This document shows, one piece after another, positions 1 to 8,837 of a stretch of 64,000 nt of DNA. Source of the DNA: Marinococcus luteus (GTDB taxonomy: Bacteria > Bacillota > Bacilli > Bacillales > Marinococcaceae). The stretch's first letter is position 1. Each line of letters begins with the position of its first letter. The notes below the pieces were generated by a model, which made no database searches, was not told the DNA's origin, and worked only from the letters and a program-made list of their open reading frames with translations. The translations under genes were made by a program, and so were the position numbers. Where the stretch lies: contig NZ_FNNC01000001.1 in NCBI RefSeq assembly GCF_900106595.1, positions 372,001 through 436,000 of the forward strand, written 5' to 3'.

Positions 1-648
1 ATCACGTTTCTCCAGCTTCAAGAAGAAGTGGACCATGAAAAGATCGGTTTAATTGGTTGGGGAATGGGGGCTGCAAATGTAGTTTTAGCCACGCAGGAAA
101 ATGAAAATGTTTCTGCCGTGGCTTCACTGAATGGGTTCTACCATGGAGAGCGTTGGCTGAAAACGATACATTCTTACACAAACTGGAGAAAAATATTGGA
201 AGAAGTAAAAGCCGATCGTATCCATCGGGTAGTGGAAGGAAAATCGCAGTTGGCAGACCCTTTCATTCATTATCCCTTAGACCCTGCGACCAGTGATTAT
301 GTACAAAAAGAATTAAGCTCTGTCTATGGTTTCGGGCATCAGACTACCTTGCAGTTTACAGAATCCATCATCGGGCTGAATGCGGAAAAAGTGGTAGCAG
401 ATCTTGCACCAACACCGTTGTTTATAGGCCACGGCGTAGACAACCTGCTACATCCTTATGAAGAAGCATTATCACTTTATGAGCACGCGCAATCGCCAAA
501 AAAGCTCTATACGATTCAGGGGCAGCATAATGACTTTATGTTTAGCGATCATCCGGTGTTTCTTCAATTAATGCATGAACTAGTTCAATTCTTTCAACAG
601 GCTTTTCACGAACAGGAAGCGCCTCTTTATGAGGAAAAGCTTTCATGA
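1..648 (+). CDS. Alpha/beta hydrolase family protein, 5' end outside window
   Basis: The reading frame is open from base 1, so the true start lies upstream and only the C-terminal 215 residues are seen. The fold is recognisable from a nucleophile-elbow-like segment LIGWGMGAANVV, a late HGVDNLLHP segment that could carry the acid, and a GQHNDFMF segment that could carry the catalytic His. The elbow reads G-W-G-M-G, so the usual Ser nucleophile position is Gly; this may be a non-hydrolytic member. The stop overlaps the next start (ATGA), so it is translationally coupled to the DUF6282 gene and is probably part of the glycolate oxidase operon. The substrate is unknown. Confidence 0.7.
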   Translation: MTFLQLQEEVDHEKIGLIGWGMGAANVVLATQENENVSAVASLNGFYHGERWLKTIHSYTNWRKILEEVKADRIHRVVEGKSQLADPFIHYPLDPATSDYVQKELSSVYGFGHQTTLQFTESIIGLNAEKVVADLAPTPLFIGHGVDNLLHPYEEALSLYEHAQSPKKLYTIQGQHNDFMFSDHPVFLQLMHELVQFFQQAFHEQEAPLYEEKLS

Positions 649-1556
649 CAGTAAATCAAAAGCATCATCTGTTAGAAGGAGCTATGGAGCTGCATGCTCA
701 TTCTTCACCCAGTATTTTTCCCCGAAGACAAAACGATTGGGAATTAATCGAAGACGTGGTAAAAGCGAACATGCACGGGATTGTACTAAAAGCGCATGAA
801 GGAGAAACTTACAGCCGGGCAGCTCTGTTGAAAGAAAAATACCCTTCTATTGATATTACCGGTGGCCTCGTATGCAATCTGTATACCGGAGGGGTTAATT
901 CGTTCGCCGTGGATATGGCTTTGCGTATGGGAGCCAGAATTATTTGGATGCCTACGATTTCGGCTGCCCAGCACCAAAAATATTTCGCCCGGCACCATAA
1001 GCCAAACATTTTTAACAGCGAAAAGGCCCTGGATGATTCTCACCACGGTTTATCAGTGATCAATCGTCAGGGGAGCGTGAAAGATGAAGTAAAGCAGGTA
1101 CTAGTGCTTATTGCAGAGCATGAGGCTGTGCTGGCCACAGGGCATTTGCACAGCAATGAAGTACTGCCGTTAATCGAAGAAGCAAAAAGACAGGGCATCG
1201 AGCGTTTATTAATCCAGCATGTCGATTTAGGCATATCCCCTTACACGCTGGAGGAGCAAAAGCATTTGGCTGGCTTGGGCTGTCTCCTGGAAAAATGCTA
1301 TCTGGCGTGCAGTGAAGATTTCCATGATATTACTATTCAAGATATGGCTGCCTCCATTCAGCAGATTGGAGCAGAGCATTGTGCCCTGGTCACAGATTAC
1401 GGCCAGGCTCATCATATACCTGTGGTAGATGCTTTGGGTCGTTTCATCGAACAATTAATGGAAGCAGGAATGACTGAAACGGAAATAATTTCAATGGTTC
1501 AAACCAACCCTAAAGCTCTTATCAGCTATGGAAGGGAGCGCATACATGGAAGCTAA
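645..1556 (+). CDS. DUF6282 family metal-dependent hydrolase
   Basis: 303 residues with an amidohydrolase-like N-terminus: an HAHSSPSIFPRR segment supplies an H-x-H metal motif, later histidines lie in LKAHEGE and TGHLHSNE, and a late Asp lies in VTDYGQ. These are the ligands expected of a TIM-barrel metal-dependent hydrolase, and the sequence resembles the DUF6282 family, whose reaction is not established. It overlaps the upstream hydrolase by ATGA and the downstream glcD by 11 bases. The operon context suggests processing of a small hydroxy- or keto-acid precursor; this is inference. Confidence 0.75.
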   Translation: MTVNQKHHLLEGAMELHAHSSPSIFPRRQNDWELIEDVVKANMHGIVLKAHEGETYSRAALLKEKYPSIDITGGLVCNLYTGGVNSFAVDMALRMGARIIWMPTISAAQHQKYFARHHKPNIFNSEKALDDSHHGLSVINRQGSVKDEVKQVLVLIAEHEAVLATGHLHSNEVLPLIEEAKRQGIERLLIQHVDLGISPYTLEEQKHLAGLGCLLEKCYLACSEDFHDITIQDMAASIQQIGAEHCALVTDYGQAHHIPVVDALGRFIEQLMEAGMTETEIISMVQTNPKALISYGRERIHGS

Positions 1557-2952
1557 GTGGATAGACGATTTAAAAAAAACATTAGGAAAAGACCACGTGC
1601 ATACGGCCGTGGTGGATCGCCACAGTTACAGCTATGATGGATCTTTTGGGGAATATTTGCCCGAAGCTGTTGTGCAGGTGACTTCTGCCAGCCAAGTAAG
1701 TGGTGTCATGAAAATTGCTAATCACTACCGTGTACCTGTCACGCCACGAGGGCAGGGGACTTGCTTAAGCGGAGGACCCCTTCCTGTCCACGGGGGTATT
1801 GTGTTGGATACAAGTCAATGGCCTGCAAGCATCGAAGTATACGCAGACGATTTGATTGCGGAGGTATCCCCAGGGACCCTCACCTCAGCGATCCATCGGG
1901 AGGTGGAAGCTTACGGCCTGATGTATCCGCCAGATCCCAGCAGTGCGCATGTTTCGACTATAGGAGGAAATTTGGCGGAAAACTCCGGAGGTCCACGCGG
2001 ATTAAAATATGGGGTGACTAAGGATTATGTCATTGGACTGGAAGTAGTCACCCCGGAAGGAGAAATTACGCGAACAGGCGGGCGTACGATTAAAAACGTC
2101 ACCGGGTTAGACATCACAAAATTAATTGTGGGCTCTGAGGGAGTATTAGGTGTAATTACGTCCGCTACCCTAAAGCTCATTCCAAAGCCTAAAGCCGTTC
2201 AAACCATCATGGTGGCTTTTGCTTCCATGGAGATAGCCGGAAAGGCGATTTCCACCACTTTGACGTCAGGAATCCTTCCTTCAAAAATGGAATTTATTGA
2301 TCACGCCTGCGTTCAGGCCGTAGAAGAATACGAACCATCGGGACTGCCTCAAAATGCGGAAGCCGTGTTAATTATCGAACTGGATGGTCATGAAGAAACG
2401 ATCGAGAAGGAATTACAAGAAGTATTACTCATCATGAAGCAACTGGAAGCGACAGATATTCAAGTGCCGGAAACAGCTGAAGCCGCAGCGAGAATATGGA
2501 AAGCAAGGAAAATGGTATCACCGGCTATAGCGACGATTAAACCTACCAAGGTTTCGGAAGACGCAACGGTGCCCCGCAGTCAAATTCCTTTGATGATGAA
2601 AAAACTTAGCGATATACGTGAAAAGTATCAGATAAACTTAGTCGTGTTCGGCCACGCAGGTGATGGGAATCTCCATCCTAATATTCTATGTGACCAACGT
2701 GATCAAGAAGAAATGAAACGCGTCGAGAAAGCAGTAGAGGAAATTTTTCAGGCGGCCATTGATCTCGGGGGGACCTTATCCGGCGAACATGGAATAGGAA
2801 CCATGAAATCACCGTTTCTGGAAAATGAAATTGGTATCACGGGAGTTGATTTAATGAAGCGCATTAAGCAAAGTTGGGATCCAAACAACATCATGAACCC
2901 CGGAAAAATCTTTGCAGAACCGGGACAAAAGCTGGCGTTAAGTCATGAATGA
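1546..2952 (+). CDS. glcD: Glycolate oxidase FAD-binding subunit
   Basis: 468-residue FAD-linked oxidase. The N-terminal FAD-binding region has VTPRGQGTCLSGG and PPDPSSAHVSTIGGNLAENS; the C-terminal FAD-oxidase cap contains the metal-site motif VVFGHAGDGNLHPN and GGTLSGEHGIG. It oxidises glycolate (or a related 2-hydroxyacid) to glyoxylate and passes electrons to GlcF. I chose ATG 1546 because GGAAGGGAG lies 8 bases upstream; the in-frame ATG at 1528 lacks an SD and would extend the overlap with the preceding gene. The stop overlaps the glcF start. The substrate could also be D-lactate, since family members are hard to separate by eye. Confidence 0.88.
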   Translation: MEAKWIDDLKKTLGKDHVHTAVVDRHSYSYDGSFGEYLPEAVVQVTSASQVSGVMKIANHYRVPVTPRGQGTCLSGGPLPVHGGIVLDTSQWPASIEVYADDLIAEVSPGTLTSAIHREVEAYGLMYPPDPSSAHVSTIGGNLAENSGGPRGLKYGVTKDYVIGLEVVTPEGEITRTGGRTIKNVTGLDITKLIVGSEGVLGVITSATLKLIPKPKAVQTIMVAFASMEIAGKAISTTLTSGILPSKMEFIDHACVQAVEEYEPSGLPQNAEAVLIIELDGHEETIEKELQEVLLIMKQLEATDIQVPETAEAAARIWKARKMVSPAIATIKPTKVSEDATVPRSQIPLMMKKLSDIREKYQINLVVFGHAGDGNLHPNILCDQRDQEEMKRVEKAVEEIFQAAIDLGGTLSGEHGIGTMKSPFLENEIGITGVDLMKRIKQSWDPNNIMNPGKIFAEPGQKLALSHE

Positions 2953-4237
2953 GCCCGAAACATTAAAAGATATGATGAACTATGAAAAAGCATTTGACTG
3001 CGTGCAATGTGGTTACTGCCTTCCGGCATGTCCCACGTACGAGACTATGGAAACAGAAACCCACTCCCCACGAGGACGTATTCAACTTATGAAGCTGGCG
3101 GCAGAAGGGAAAATATCTCTCCACGAATTAGAAGATCCAGTAGAAAAATGCCTTGGGTGCATGGCCTGCATGACCGTATGTCCAACAAATGTCCAGTACG
3201 ATCAAATGCTCGAAGGTGCCAAACATGCCATTGAGGAAAATAAAGAGAAGCCAAAGCACCAGACGGCGATCGAAAAAGGCTTGTTTGAACATTTCGTTCC
3301 TTCATCCAAGATGATGCGCTCGGTGGGTAATTTAACATGGGTATACCAAAAAAGCGGCCTGCAAACTTTTGCCCAAAAACTTGGCATATTATCGAAAACG
3401 CCGTTGCACCTGGGAGAGTTCGCCAGTGTTTTACCGCCGATGCCCTCGCCTAAACAACGGGCTTCGCGCGAAAAGGTGCAGCCTGCCAAGCAGAAAGAAA
3501 AACTGCGTGTGGCCTTTTTTACAGGATGTGTTATGGACAGCGTGTTTTTTACCATAAATGAACAGTCAGTTGAATTATTAACCTTGGCAGGGGCTTCCGT
3601 GGTCATCCCGGAAGAGCAGACCTGCTGCGGGGCCTTACATGCCCATGCTGGCCGTCATGACGAAGCAGTAGCCCTGGCCAAGCAGAATATTCAAATGCTT
3701 GAAGACCTGAACGTCGACCGGGTTGTTAATAATGCTGGTGGCTGCGGCGCACAAATGATTCGGTATGATCATCTGTTTGAAGAAGGAAGTGACTGGCATC
3801 AGCGGGCGTTGGCTTTCGTGGAGAAAGTGGAAGATATTACGAAGGTGCTTGCCGAATTGGACGGGCTGCAGTTTACCAAGCCCCTGAATTACACGATTAC
3901 CTACCAGCCCTCTTGTCATATGACCAACGTGCAGCGGATTACAAAAGAACCGAGGCAGTTGATGAATCAATTACCGGGGGTCTCGGTGAACGAAATGAAC
4001 GATCCGGATTTTTGTTGCGGATCGGCCGGAATTTATAACATTGTACAATATGACGAATCGATGAAAATTCTCGATCGTAAAATGGGAGATGCCGAAGCCA
4101 CGAATGCCCAAGTGATTGTCACCACCAATCCAGGATGCTTATTACAAATGAAGTACGGATCGGAACGGGCTTCCACCGGCCAACGGGCAGTTCATCTCAT
4201 TGAACTATTGGCAGAAGCTCGACCAATAGCTAAATAA
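2945..4237 (+). CDS. glcF: Glycolate oxidase iron-sulfur subunit
   Basis: 430 residues. Two N-terminal 4Fe-4S motifs are visible (CVQCGYCLPACP near residue 19 and CLGCMACMTVCP near residue 61), followed by two cysteine-rich CCG domains ending in TCCGALHAHAG and FCCGSAGIYN. This is the electron-transfer partner of GlcD in the membrane-associated glycolate dehydrogenase. The start overlaps glcD by 8 bases. No separate glcE is present, as in other Bacillus-type operons. A strong terminator follows at 4294. Confidence 0.9.
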   Translation: MNEPETLKDMMNYEKAFDCVQCGYCLPACPTYETMETETHSPRGRIQLMKLAAEGKISLHELEDPVEKCLGCMACMTVCPTNVQYDQMLEGAKHAIEENKEKPKHQTAIEKGLFEHFVPSSKMMRSVGNLTWVYQKSGLQTFAQKLGILSKTPLHLGEFASVLPPMPSPKQRASREKVQPAKQKEKLRVAFFTGCVMDSVFFTINEQSVELLTLAGASVVIPEEQTCCGALHAHAGRHDEAVALAKQNIQMLEDLNVDRVVNNAGGCGAQMIRYDHLFEEGSDWHQRALAFVEKVEDITKVLAELDGLQFTKPLNYTITYQPSCHMTNVQRITKEPRQLMNQLPGVSVNEMNDPDFCCGSAGIYNIVQYDESMKILDRKMGDAEATNAQVIVTTNPGCLLQMKYGSERASTGQRAVHLIELLAEARPIAK

Positions 4238-4293
4238 AAAATAAACAAAAACCGATTATTTTAAAGTGATTTGTGAAGGCAATCAGTTACTCC

Positions 4294-4333
4294 AAGCATT
4301 TCGATTCCGATGGAATCGAAATGCTTATTTTTT
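4294..4333 (+). terminator. Rho-independent terminator of the glc operon
   Basis: A 15-bp perfect stem (4294-4308 with 4312-4326) has a 3-base loop and is followed by a T-rich tail. It lies 57 bases after the glcF stop. Confidence 0.9.
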
Positions 4334-4490
4334 AAATAAAAGACTACTGATAAGCGTCATATGTAAAGAAATCATTACTGACTAAAGAGGCAGCAGAAAG
4401 CATTTACTGCAGTAATAGATGCAGTTCAAGATAAAAAACGATTTTAATACCAACCGGTACAGCGAGCCATGTAAAGAGGAGGTAAGGAAA

Positions 4491-4713
4491 ATGAGTCTTA
4501 AACCAATATATGATGTAAAAAAAGCACTCCCACAGTCCAGAGAACGAGAATATTAAAGAACACTGGAGCCGGCCATTGATCATCGCTGTAATTTTCCACG
4601 ATCGTGCTGCCCTCAAAGAAAAAAGTGAGGGGAAAACAATTATTGCTGTAAGGAAAAGATTGTTCAGCATGATTGCCAAAGAGAAGAATTACGAAATACT
4701 AAATAAAAACTAA
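4491..4713 (+). pseudogene. Small frameshifted gene, unknown family
   Basis: A strong SD (AGAGGAGGT, about 8 bases away) precedes ATG 4491. As given, the frame stops after 21 codons. Removing one base from the A7 run at 4517-4523 restores a single 73-residue frame to the TAA at 4711. The predicted product starts MSLKPIYDVKK and has a central PLIIAVIF segment and a charged end (MIAKEKNYEILNKN). A terminator follows directly. This may be a real decay event, a sequencing error in a homopolymer, or a slippery site. No family is recognised. Confidence 0.45.
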
Positions 4714-4759
4714 GAAAGAGAGAACCATTGCGTTAGAAATGGCTCCTCTCTTTTTTTAA
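4714..4759. terminator. Terminator-like hairpin between small gene and lysR
   Basis: AAAGAGAG...CTCTCTTT stem with an inner ACCAT/ATGG pairing and a T7 run on the plus strand. It sits between the frameshifted gene and the end of the convergent LysR gene and could serve either. Confidence 0.6.
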
Positions 4760-4785
4760 TGTTAGTAAAGCGAGTTTCATCAAGA

Positions 4786-5655
4786 CTAAGAACGCAGTGA
4801 TTCGTAAATGATATCCTGAAAAGCCTGGAAGGAGCGGTGCTGTTCGCTTGCCGGGGAATAAACAAAGGAAATATCCACCCGGGCTTGGGTTGGCGGCACC
4901 GGCGTGCAGGCGATGTAATCATCCTGAAACGAACGCACGTATCGTTCTGACAGCAGGGCGATTCCCATCCCGGCCCGGACATGCCCCAATAATGATTCGA
5001 GGTTCGAAAAGGTGATTACCTGTTTCGGGATGAGGCCTTCCTGATGAATCATCTGCAGCAGGCGTTCGCGGAACATGCACCCTGGTTCCAGGACAAGAAT
5101 AGTCTGCTGATGCACGTCCTGAAGACTCTCGAGCGGGAGCACCAGCGGGTTGGAAACGAGAGTAAGGGTTTCTGTGGAAAACACGTGCTGATGAAGGACA
5201 GGGTGACGCACAGGTCCGGTGACAAAGGCTCCCTGGCATTCATGCTGCAGCACCTGCTGGACCAATTCTTCCGTAATGCCGTAGCGCAGGGTCACATCGA
5301 TGGATGGAAGGGCCTGATGAAGCGACGACATTAACGCTGGCAGGTGGGTTGCCGCCATGGAATTGATGGATCCGAGCACCAGGGGTTCATAGGGCAGTGA
5401 TGAATGGGAAACCGTATCCTGTAAATGCTCCCATGAGGCAAGCATGTCCTCCACGGAGGCAAGCACGTAGGTTCCCTGCGGGGTGAGCGTGAGGCCTCTG
5501 GAATGCCGGTGGAAAAGAGGAACGCCGAGCTCGTGCTCCAGCCGTTGCAGGTGGCCGGTCACATTCGACTGCACATAGTTCCATTTGCTCGCGACCCTGG
5601 AGATGTTTTGCTCATGTGCCAGGGCACGAAACAGCTGTAGTGTCTGAATGTTCAT
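4786..5655 (-). CDS. LysR family transcriptional regulator
   Basis: 289 residues, the usual LysR length. The N-terminal winged HTH is clear: LQLFRALAHEQNISRVASKWNY then QSNVTGHLQRLEHELG and LFHRHSRGLTLTPQG. The rest is a substrate-binding effector domain. It is transcribed divergently from a two-gene membrane operon at 5770, which is its likely target; a symmetrical ATGATA-N7-TATCAT sequence lies between them. The effector is unknown. Confidence 0.9.
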   Translation of the reverse strand: MNIQTLQLFRALAHEQNISRVASKWNYVQSNVTGHLQRLEHELGVPLFHRHSRGLTLTPQGTYVLASVEDMLASWEHLQDTVSHSSLPYEPLVLGSINSMAATHLPALMSSLHQALPSIDVTLRYGITEELVQQVLQHECQGAFVTGPVRHPVLHQHVFSTETLTLVSNPLVLPLESLQDVHQQTILVLEPGCMFRERLLQMIHQEGLIPKQVITFSNLESLLGHVRAGMGIALLSERYVRSFQDDYIACTPVPPTQARVDISFVYSPASEQHRSFQAFQDIIYESLRS

Positions 5656-5680
5656 AGCTCACCTCTTGATATCTGTTTTT

Positions 5681-5699
5681 ATGATAGCTTCTATATCAT
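5681..5699. promoter_or_regulatory. Candidate LysR operator in divergent promoter region
   Basis: ATGATA GCTTCTA TATCAT is an inverted repeat with 6-base arms, 26 bases upstream of the lysR start and 71 bases before the divergent gene. The T-N11-A pattern of LysR boxes fits; no binding data. Confidence 0.4.
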
Positions 5700-5769
5700 T
5701 TTATCATTATTCATGATCGATTGGGTGATGTATTGTAGAACCTATCATAGTAAGAGGGAGCGAAGGAGC

Positions 5770-6135
5770 ATGAATCATGAGGAAAGAATGTGCTGGATTC
5801 TTGCGGGTTTTCTGGGAGTTGGGATCGGCATCTGCTGGCCGTGGCTGTGGCAGGTGACACAGAAATTCCCGGGCTGGTGGACAGCGGCAGGGATGACGGC
5901 AGGTGGCGGAGAGATCGTAGTGCCTGTCTGCTCCTTTATCCTGGCGGCTCTGGCATTGGGCCGGCGGCCACTGGCTGCATACTGGGCCGCAGGAGTCGCG
6001 GTGCTCGGCACGATATACTTATCTGTGTTATGGGTTCTTCCAGGCGCGTTGAGCTGGACGGGATATGTGTTGTATCAGAAACGTCATAAGCTAAAAAGCA
6101 AGAAACGTTGGGAAGAGGAAACATACGATCAATAG
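5770..6135 (+). CDS. Small integral membrane protein, unknown
   Basis: 121 residues with three or four hydrophobic segments (ILAGFLGVGIGICWPWLW, then VVPVCSFILAALALG, then AAGVAVLGTIYLSVLWVLPG) and a basic tail. ATG 5770 follows an AAGGAG; a second in-frame ATG is at 5779. It is first in a two-gene unit with the DUF606 transporter at 6165 and divergent from lysR, so it may be a partner subunit of that transporter. No family is recognised. Confidence 0.6.
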   Translation: MNHEERMCWILAGFLGVGIGICWPWLWQVTQKFPGWWTAAGMTAGGGEIVVPVCSFILAALALGRRPLAAYWAAGVAVLGTIYLSVLWVLPGALSWTGYVLYQKRHKLKSKKRWEEETYDQ

Positions 6136-6164
6136 GTTTTAGAAATAAAGGGGGGAGAACGAGC

Positions 6165-6593
6165 ATGGCCTGGCTGTTAATAATACTATGCTTTACCGGA
6201 GGGGCGGCGCTCGCGTTCCAGGCCGGTGTGAACGGAGAAATCGGGAGTAAAATAGGGAGTTTGGAGGCGGCCTTTATCGCTTATTCTGTCGGGACCGTTT
6301 GCTTGTTCGTGAGCACGCTGGTGCAGGGAGGTCTCTCGTTTTCGTTGCCATCCTTCTCATTGTGGAAATGGACAGTGGGGGCACTCGGCGCTTTTTATAT
6401 TGTCTGTATCATTCTGGCGGTGCCGAGGATCGGGGCATCAGCGGCAATTACCGCTGGCATTGCCGGACAATTGCTGCTCGGCATGCTTCTGGACCATTTT
6501 GGGGCCTTTGGCACGCCGGAAATTCCGATGGACGCCTCGCGCCTGGCAGCGATCGGGTTAATTGGAGCGGCACTGTATCTGTTTTATCATTGA
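6165..6593 (+). CDS. DMT family transporter, DUF606/YdcZ type
   Basis: 142 residues with five hydrophobic helices, typical of the half-size DUF606 (YdcZ) members of the drug/metabolite transporter superfamily: it starts MAWLLIILCFTGGAALAFQ and has GVNGEIGSKIG and ITAGIAGQLLLGMLLDHFG. The ATG is 8 bases after GGGGGGAG. Such half-size proteins probably act as dimers. With the preceding gene it forms a unit likely controlled by the divergent LysR. Confidence 0.8.
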   Translation: MAWLLIILCFTGGAALAFQAGVNGEIGSKIGSLEAAFIAYSVGTVCLFVSTLVQGGLSFSLPSFSLWKWTVGALGAFYIVCIILAVPRIGASAAITAGIAGQLLLGMLLDHFGAFGTPEIPMDASRLAAIGLIGAALYLFYH

Positions 6594-6661
6594 AGAAATT
6601 TATCCGTTGGAACAGACAGCTATTCTGGTCTGATTGCTTCAAAGAATGTAGTACATAAAAA

Positions 6662-6692
6662 GGCCCCGAAGCGTTGGACGCTCGGGGCTACA
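6662..6692. terminator. Hairpin after the DUF606 gene
   Basis: GCCCCGA-A-GCG pairs with CGCTCGGGGC around a short loop. It is GC-rich with only a weak T tail, so it is a probable end of the membrane operon. Confidence 0.5.
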
Positions 6693-6809
6693 TAAGCTTA
6701 TGCGTTAGATAGCATAAAGGGGCGTATATACTGGATAAATATATACATATTGGACCTTCCTTCCATTACATAAAGTCAAACATGGTTTTGCAATAAATTA
6801 TGAATATTT

Positions 6810-7217
6810 TTATCGATCGTCCGGCGGCACAAACATACGGAGTTCATGCGGCAAGACGGCGGCGCTGAAAGGAAGCGGGCGTCCTTCGTCTCCGTCAATA
6901 TTGACGATATGCTTCTCATCGGTATGTGCCTGCAGCGTGGTGGTAGTAAAGTATTCAATATCCTGGTGATGAGAAAGATTTCCCTGCAGCAGCTCCGGGA
7001 TCATTTGGGCGACATTGGTTATCCCGAACTGCTTAACAATAAACACGTGGAAACACCCATCGTGTATTTCTGCCTGAGGAGCCAGCGACTCGATGCCTCC
7101 CACGGAGTTGGTTAAAGCGACGAGGGCAAGATAAACATCGCCCTCCCAGACGCCCTCATCGTGGGTGAGCGTCAGGGAAAACGGTGTATGGTTGCGGAAG
7201 ACCCTGGTGCCTTCCAT
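6810..7217 (-). pseudogene. C-terminal fragment of a diacylglycerol/lipid kinase
   Basis: 135 residues that match only the C-terminal half of the DagK/YegS lipid kinase family (normally about 300 residues): a VYLALVALTNSVGGIESLAPQ segment then EIHDGCFHVFIVK and a terminal HIVNIDGDEGRPLPF. The N-terminal catalytic domain with the GGDGT loop is absent, and an in-frame stop lies just upstream of the first ATG. A 14-bp inverted repeat stands where the rest of the gene should be. It is probably inactive. Confidence 0.65.
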
Positions 7218-7247
7218 ATGAAAATGGTTTCATAAAAACATAAAAAA

Positions 7248-7277
7248 CCAGAAAAAGAGAAAATTCTCTTTTTCTGG
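7248..7277. terminator. Symmetrical hairpin beside the kinase fragment
   Basis: Arms 7248-7261 and 7264-7277 are perfectly complementary (CCAGAAAAAGAGAA with its reverse complement). A-rich and T-rich flanks would allow termination in either direction. Confidence 0.55.
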
Positions 7278-7419
7278 CTGATGGCCTAGCTTTAACATCT
7301 ATCCATTGCTGCCGTATATAAGGGAAGGAGTGGTGCTTTCCTAAAAGAACCAGAGTCATTTCTTAAGTAAATTACCCGGTGGGGAAAGCGGTAAAACGTG
7401 GGAGGGGCCACTCGTTTCA

Positions 7420-7456
7420 AAATGCCGGAGCCCGAAAGGGTTTCGGCATTTTTAAA
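7420..7456. terminator. Orphan terminator-like hairpin
   Basis: AAATGCCG ... CGGCATTT with inner CCC/GGG pairing and a following TTTTT. No gene immediately upstream on the plus strand needs it. Confidence 0.5.
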
Positions 7457-7746
7457 GCCAATCGATCAAAAAGTGTGCGCGAAAGAGCGTGGTGGCTATG
7501 TTTGTTTCTGGTTCTTCCTGTGAAAGAAGAGGTTTACCACCTTCTGTAGAACAGGTAAAGGGGTATCATTAATCACAATAAGAAATACACCACCATAAAT
7601 AAAGCACACTTACTCACAGAAAAATTGGCGCTGCAGGAAGGCTGTAATCAGGGGAAGGTGCCCCGCGGTGGTTTTTACCAAATTTATGATAGTGCGTGTG
7701 TTTCTTAGCAGAGGATTATTAGAAAAATAAGCAAGGAGTAAATAAT

Positions 7747-8532
7747 ATGTCTAACGAACGTCCGTTTACCATGGTCACGGGAGCTTCCTCAGGCTTAGGG
7801 CTGGAGCTGGCAAAATTGTTCGCCCAGGATGGATATGATATCGCGATTTCAGGGTCAAGCGATCGTATTTTTGAAGCGGCAGAGACTATCAAAAGCTACG
7901 GAGTGGAGGCATATCCCCACCAGGCGGATGCATCGACGTACGAGGGTGTTGAAGCATTTTGGGAGTTTGTAAAAAGTAAGGAAAGAGAGCTGGATGCGGC
8001 TGTTTTGAATGTCGGAGTCAGCATCGGCGGTTCTTTTTTAGAAAATGATTTGGAGGAAGAGCTGAAGCTAATAGACATTAATATTGCGGGGACGGTGCAT
8101 ATGGCGAAACGCGTCGTACAGGATATGGTTCCGAATAAAAAGGGAGATATCCTTATCGTTTCTTCTGTGTCTGCGACACTGCCGACCCCTTACGAAACAG
8201 TGTACGGTCCGTCAAAGGCATTTGGATTTATGTTTGCCGAATCCTTAAGAGAAGAGTTAAGAGACACAGGCGTCAATGTAACAGCCATGCTTCCTGGTGC
8301 TACAAATACGGATTTTCACCATAATGCGGGCATGGATTCTACGTACTTTGGCGATGAGCGAAACAAAAATGACAAAGAGTTAGTAGCACAGCAAGGGTAT
8401 GAAGCGTTAAAAAATAAACTGGATCACGTGGTCTGTGGCGATGAAGCTACGAAGAAAGCAGCAGAAGACAACAGAACAACGCCTGAAGAGGTCAAAGCAG
8501 CGGAGCATGCGAAAAAAGCAAAGCCGCAGTGA
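7747..8532 (+). CDS. SDR family NAD(P)-dependent oxidoreductase
   Basis: 261-residue classical short-chain dehydrogenase. TGASSGLGLELAK is the nucleotide-binding turn, LNVGVSIGG replaces the NNAG motif, and the catalytic Ser (VSSVSA) and Y-x3-K (YGPSKAFG) are present. The C-terminus is Lys/Ala-rich (EHAKKAKPQ). ATG 7747 has AAGGAGT upstream. It stands alone between terminators. The substrate cannot be told from sequence. Confidence 0.85.
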   Translation: MSNERPFTMVTGASSGLGLELAKLFAQDGYDIAISGSSDRIFEAAETIKSYGVEAYPHQADASTYEGVEAFWEFVKSKERELDAAVLNVGVSIGGSFLENDLEEELKLIDINIAGTVHMAKRVVQDMVPNKKGDILIVSSVSATLPTPYETVYGPSKAFGFMFAESLREELRDTGVNVTAMLPGATNTDFHHNAGMDSTYFGDERNKNDKELVAQQGYEALKNKLDHVVCGDEATKKAAEDNRTTPEEVKAAEHAKKAKPQ

Positions 8533-8837
8533 AGAAAAAAAGCTTGGTGATTATTTATACCGGTCCTGGGAAAGAGCCTGGGTCCGGCTTTTTTATTGTT
8601 TCTCTCAATTGGTTTTCCTCCTTAATAACACTTTTAATATCTAAAATAAACCGAGTGAGAGTAAATTTTAGGTGTGTTTGAAGTATAGGAATATTTCTTT
8701 TAAACCATTAATACATACATATATATACTTAAAAAATATAAACAAAATTAAATATAAAAGAATTGACAATTAAAGCTTAAAATTGCAAACTACAACAAAT
8801 ATTATGATACAAAGTGGTTACAGGTGGAGGTATAAGA
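8533..8837. other. AT-rich promoter region ahead of the AraC-GH39 gene
   Basis: After the SDR terminator the DNA becomes clearly more AT-rich than the flanks, and this carries on through the AraC-GH39 gene. A TTGACA lies at 8763, but I see no convincing -10 at the right distance. The change in composition suggests acquired DNA; not computed. Confidence 0.4.
8560..8597 (+). terminator. Terminator of the SDR gene
   Basis: An 11-bp stem with one mismatch and wobble pairs (from CCGGTCCTGGG) around an AAAGAG loop, then TTTTTT. Confidence 0.75.

Larger units (their letters stand above)
7218..7746. other. Intergenic region with two hairpins, no gene seen
   Basis: 529 bases without a convincing gene. 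It holds a near-perfect 14-bp inverted repeat at 7248-7277, a terminator-like hairpin at 7420-7451, and a good SD (AAGGAGT, 7733) for the SDR at 7747. I see no clear promoter. Confidence 0.5.

Noticed and set aside
4404-4679. 91-residue hydrophobic minus-strand frame
   Set aside because: No SD at its start and it lies across the better-supported plus-strand frameshifted gene.
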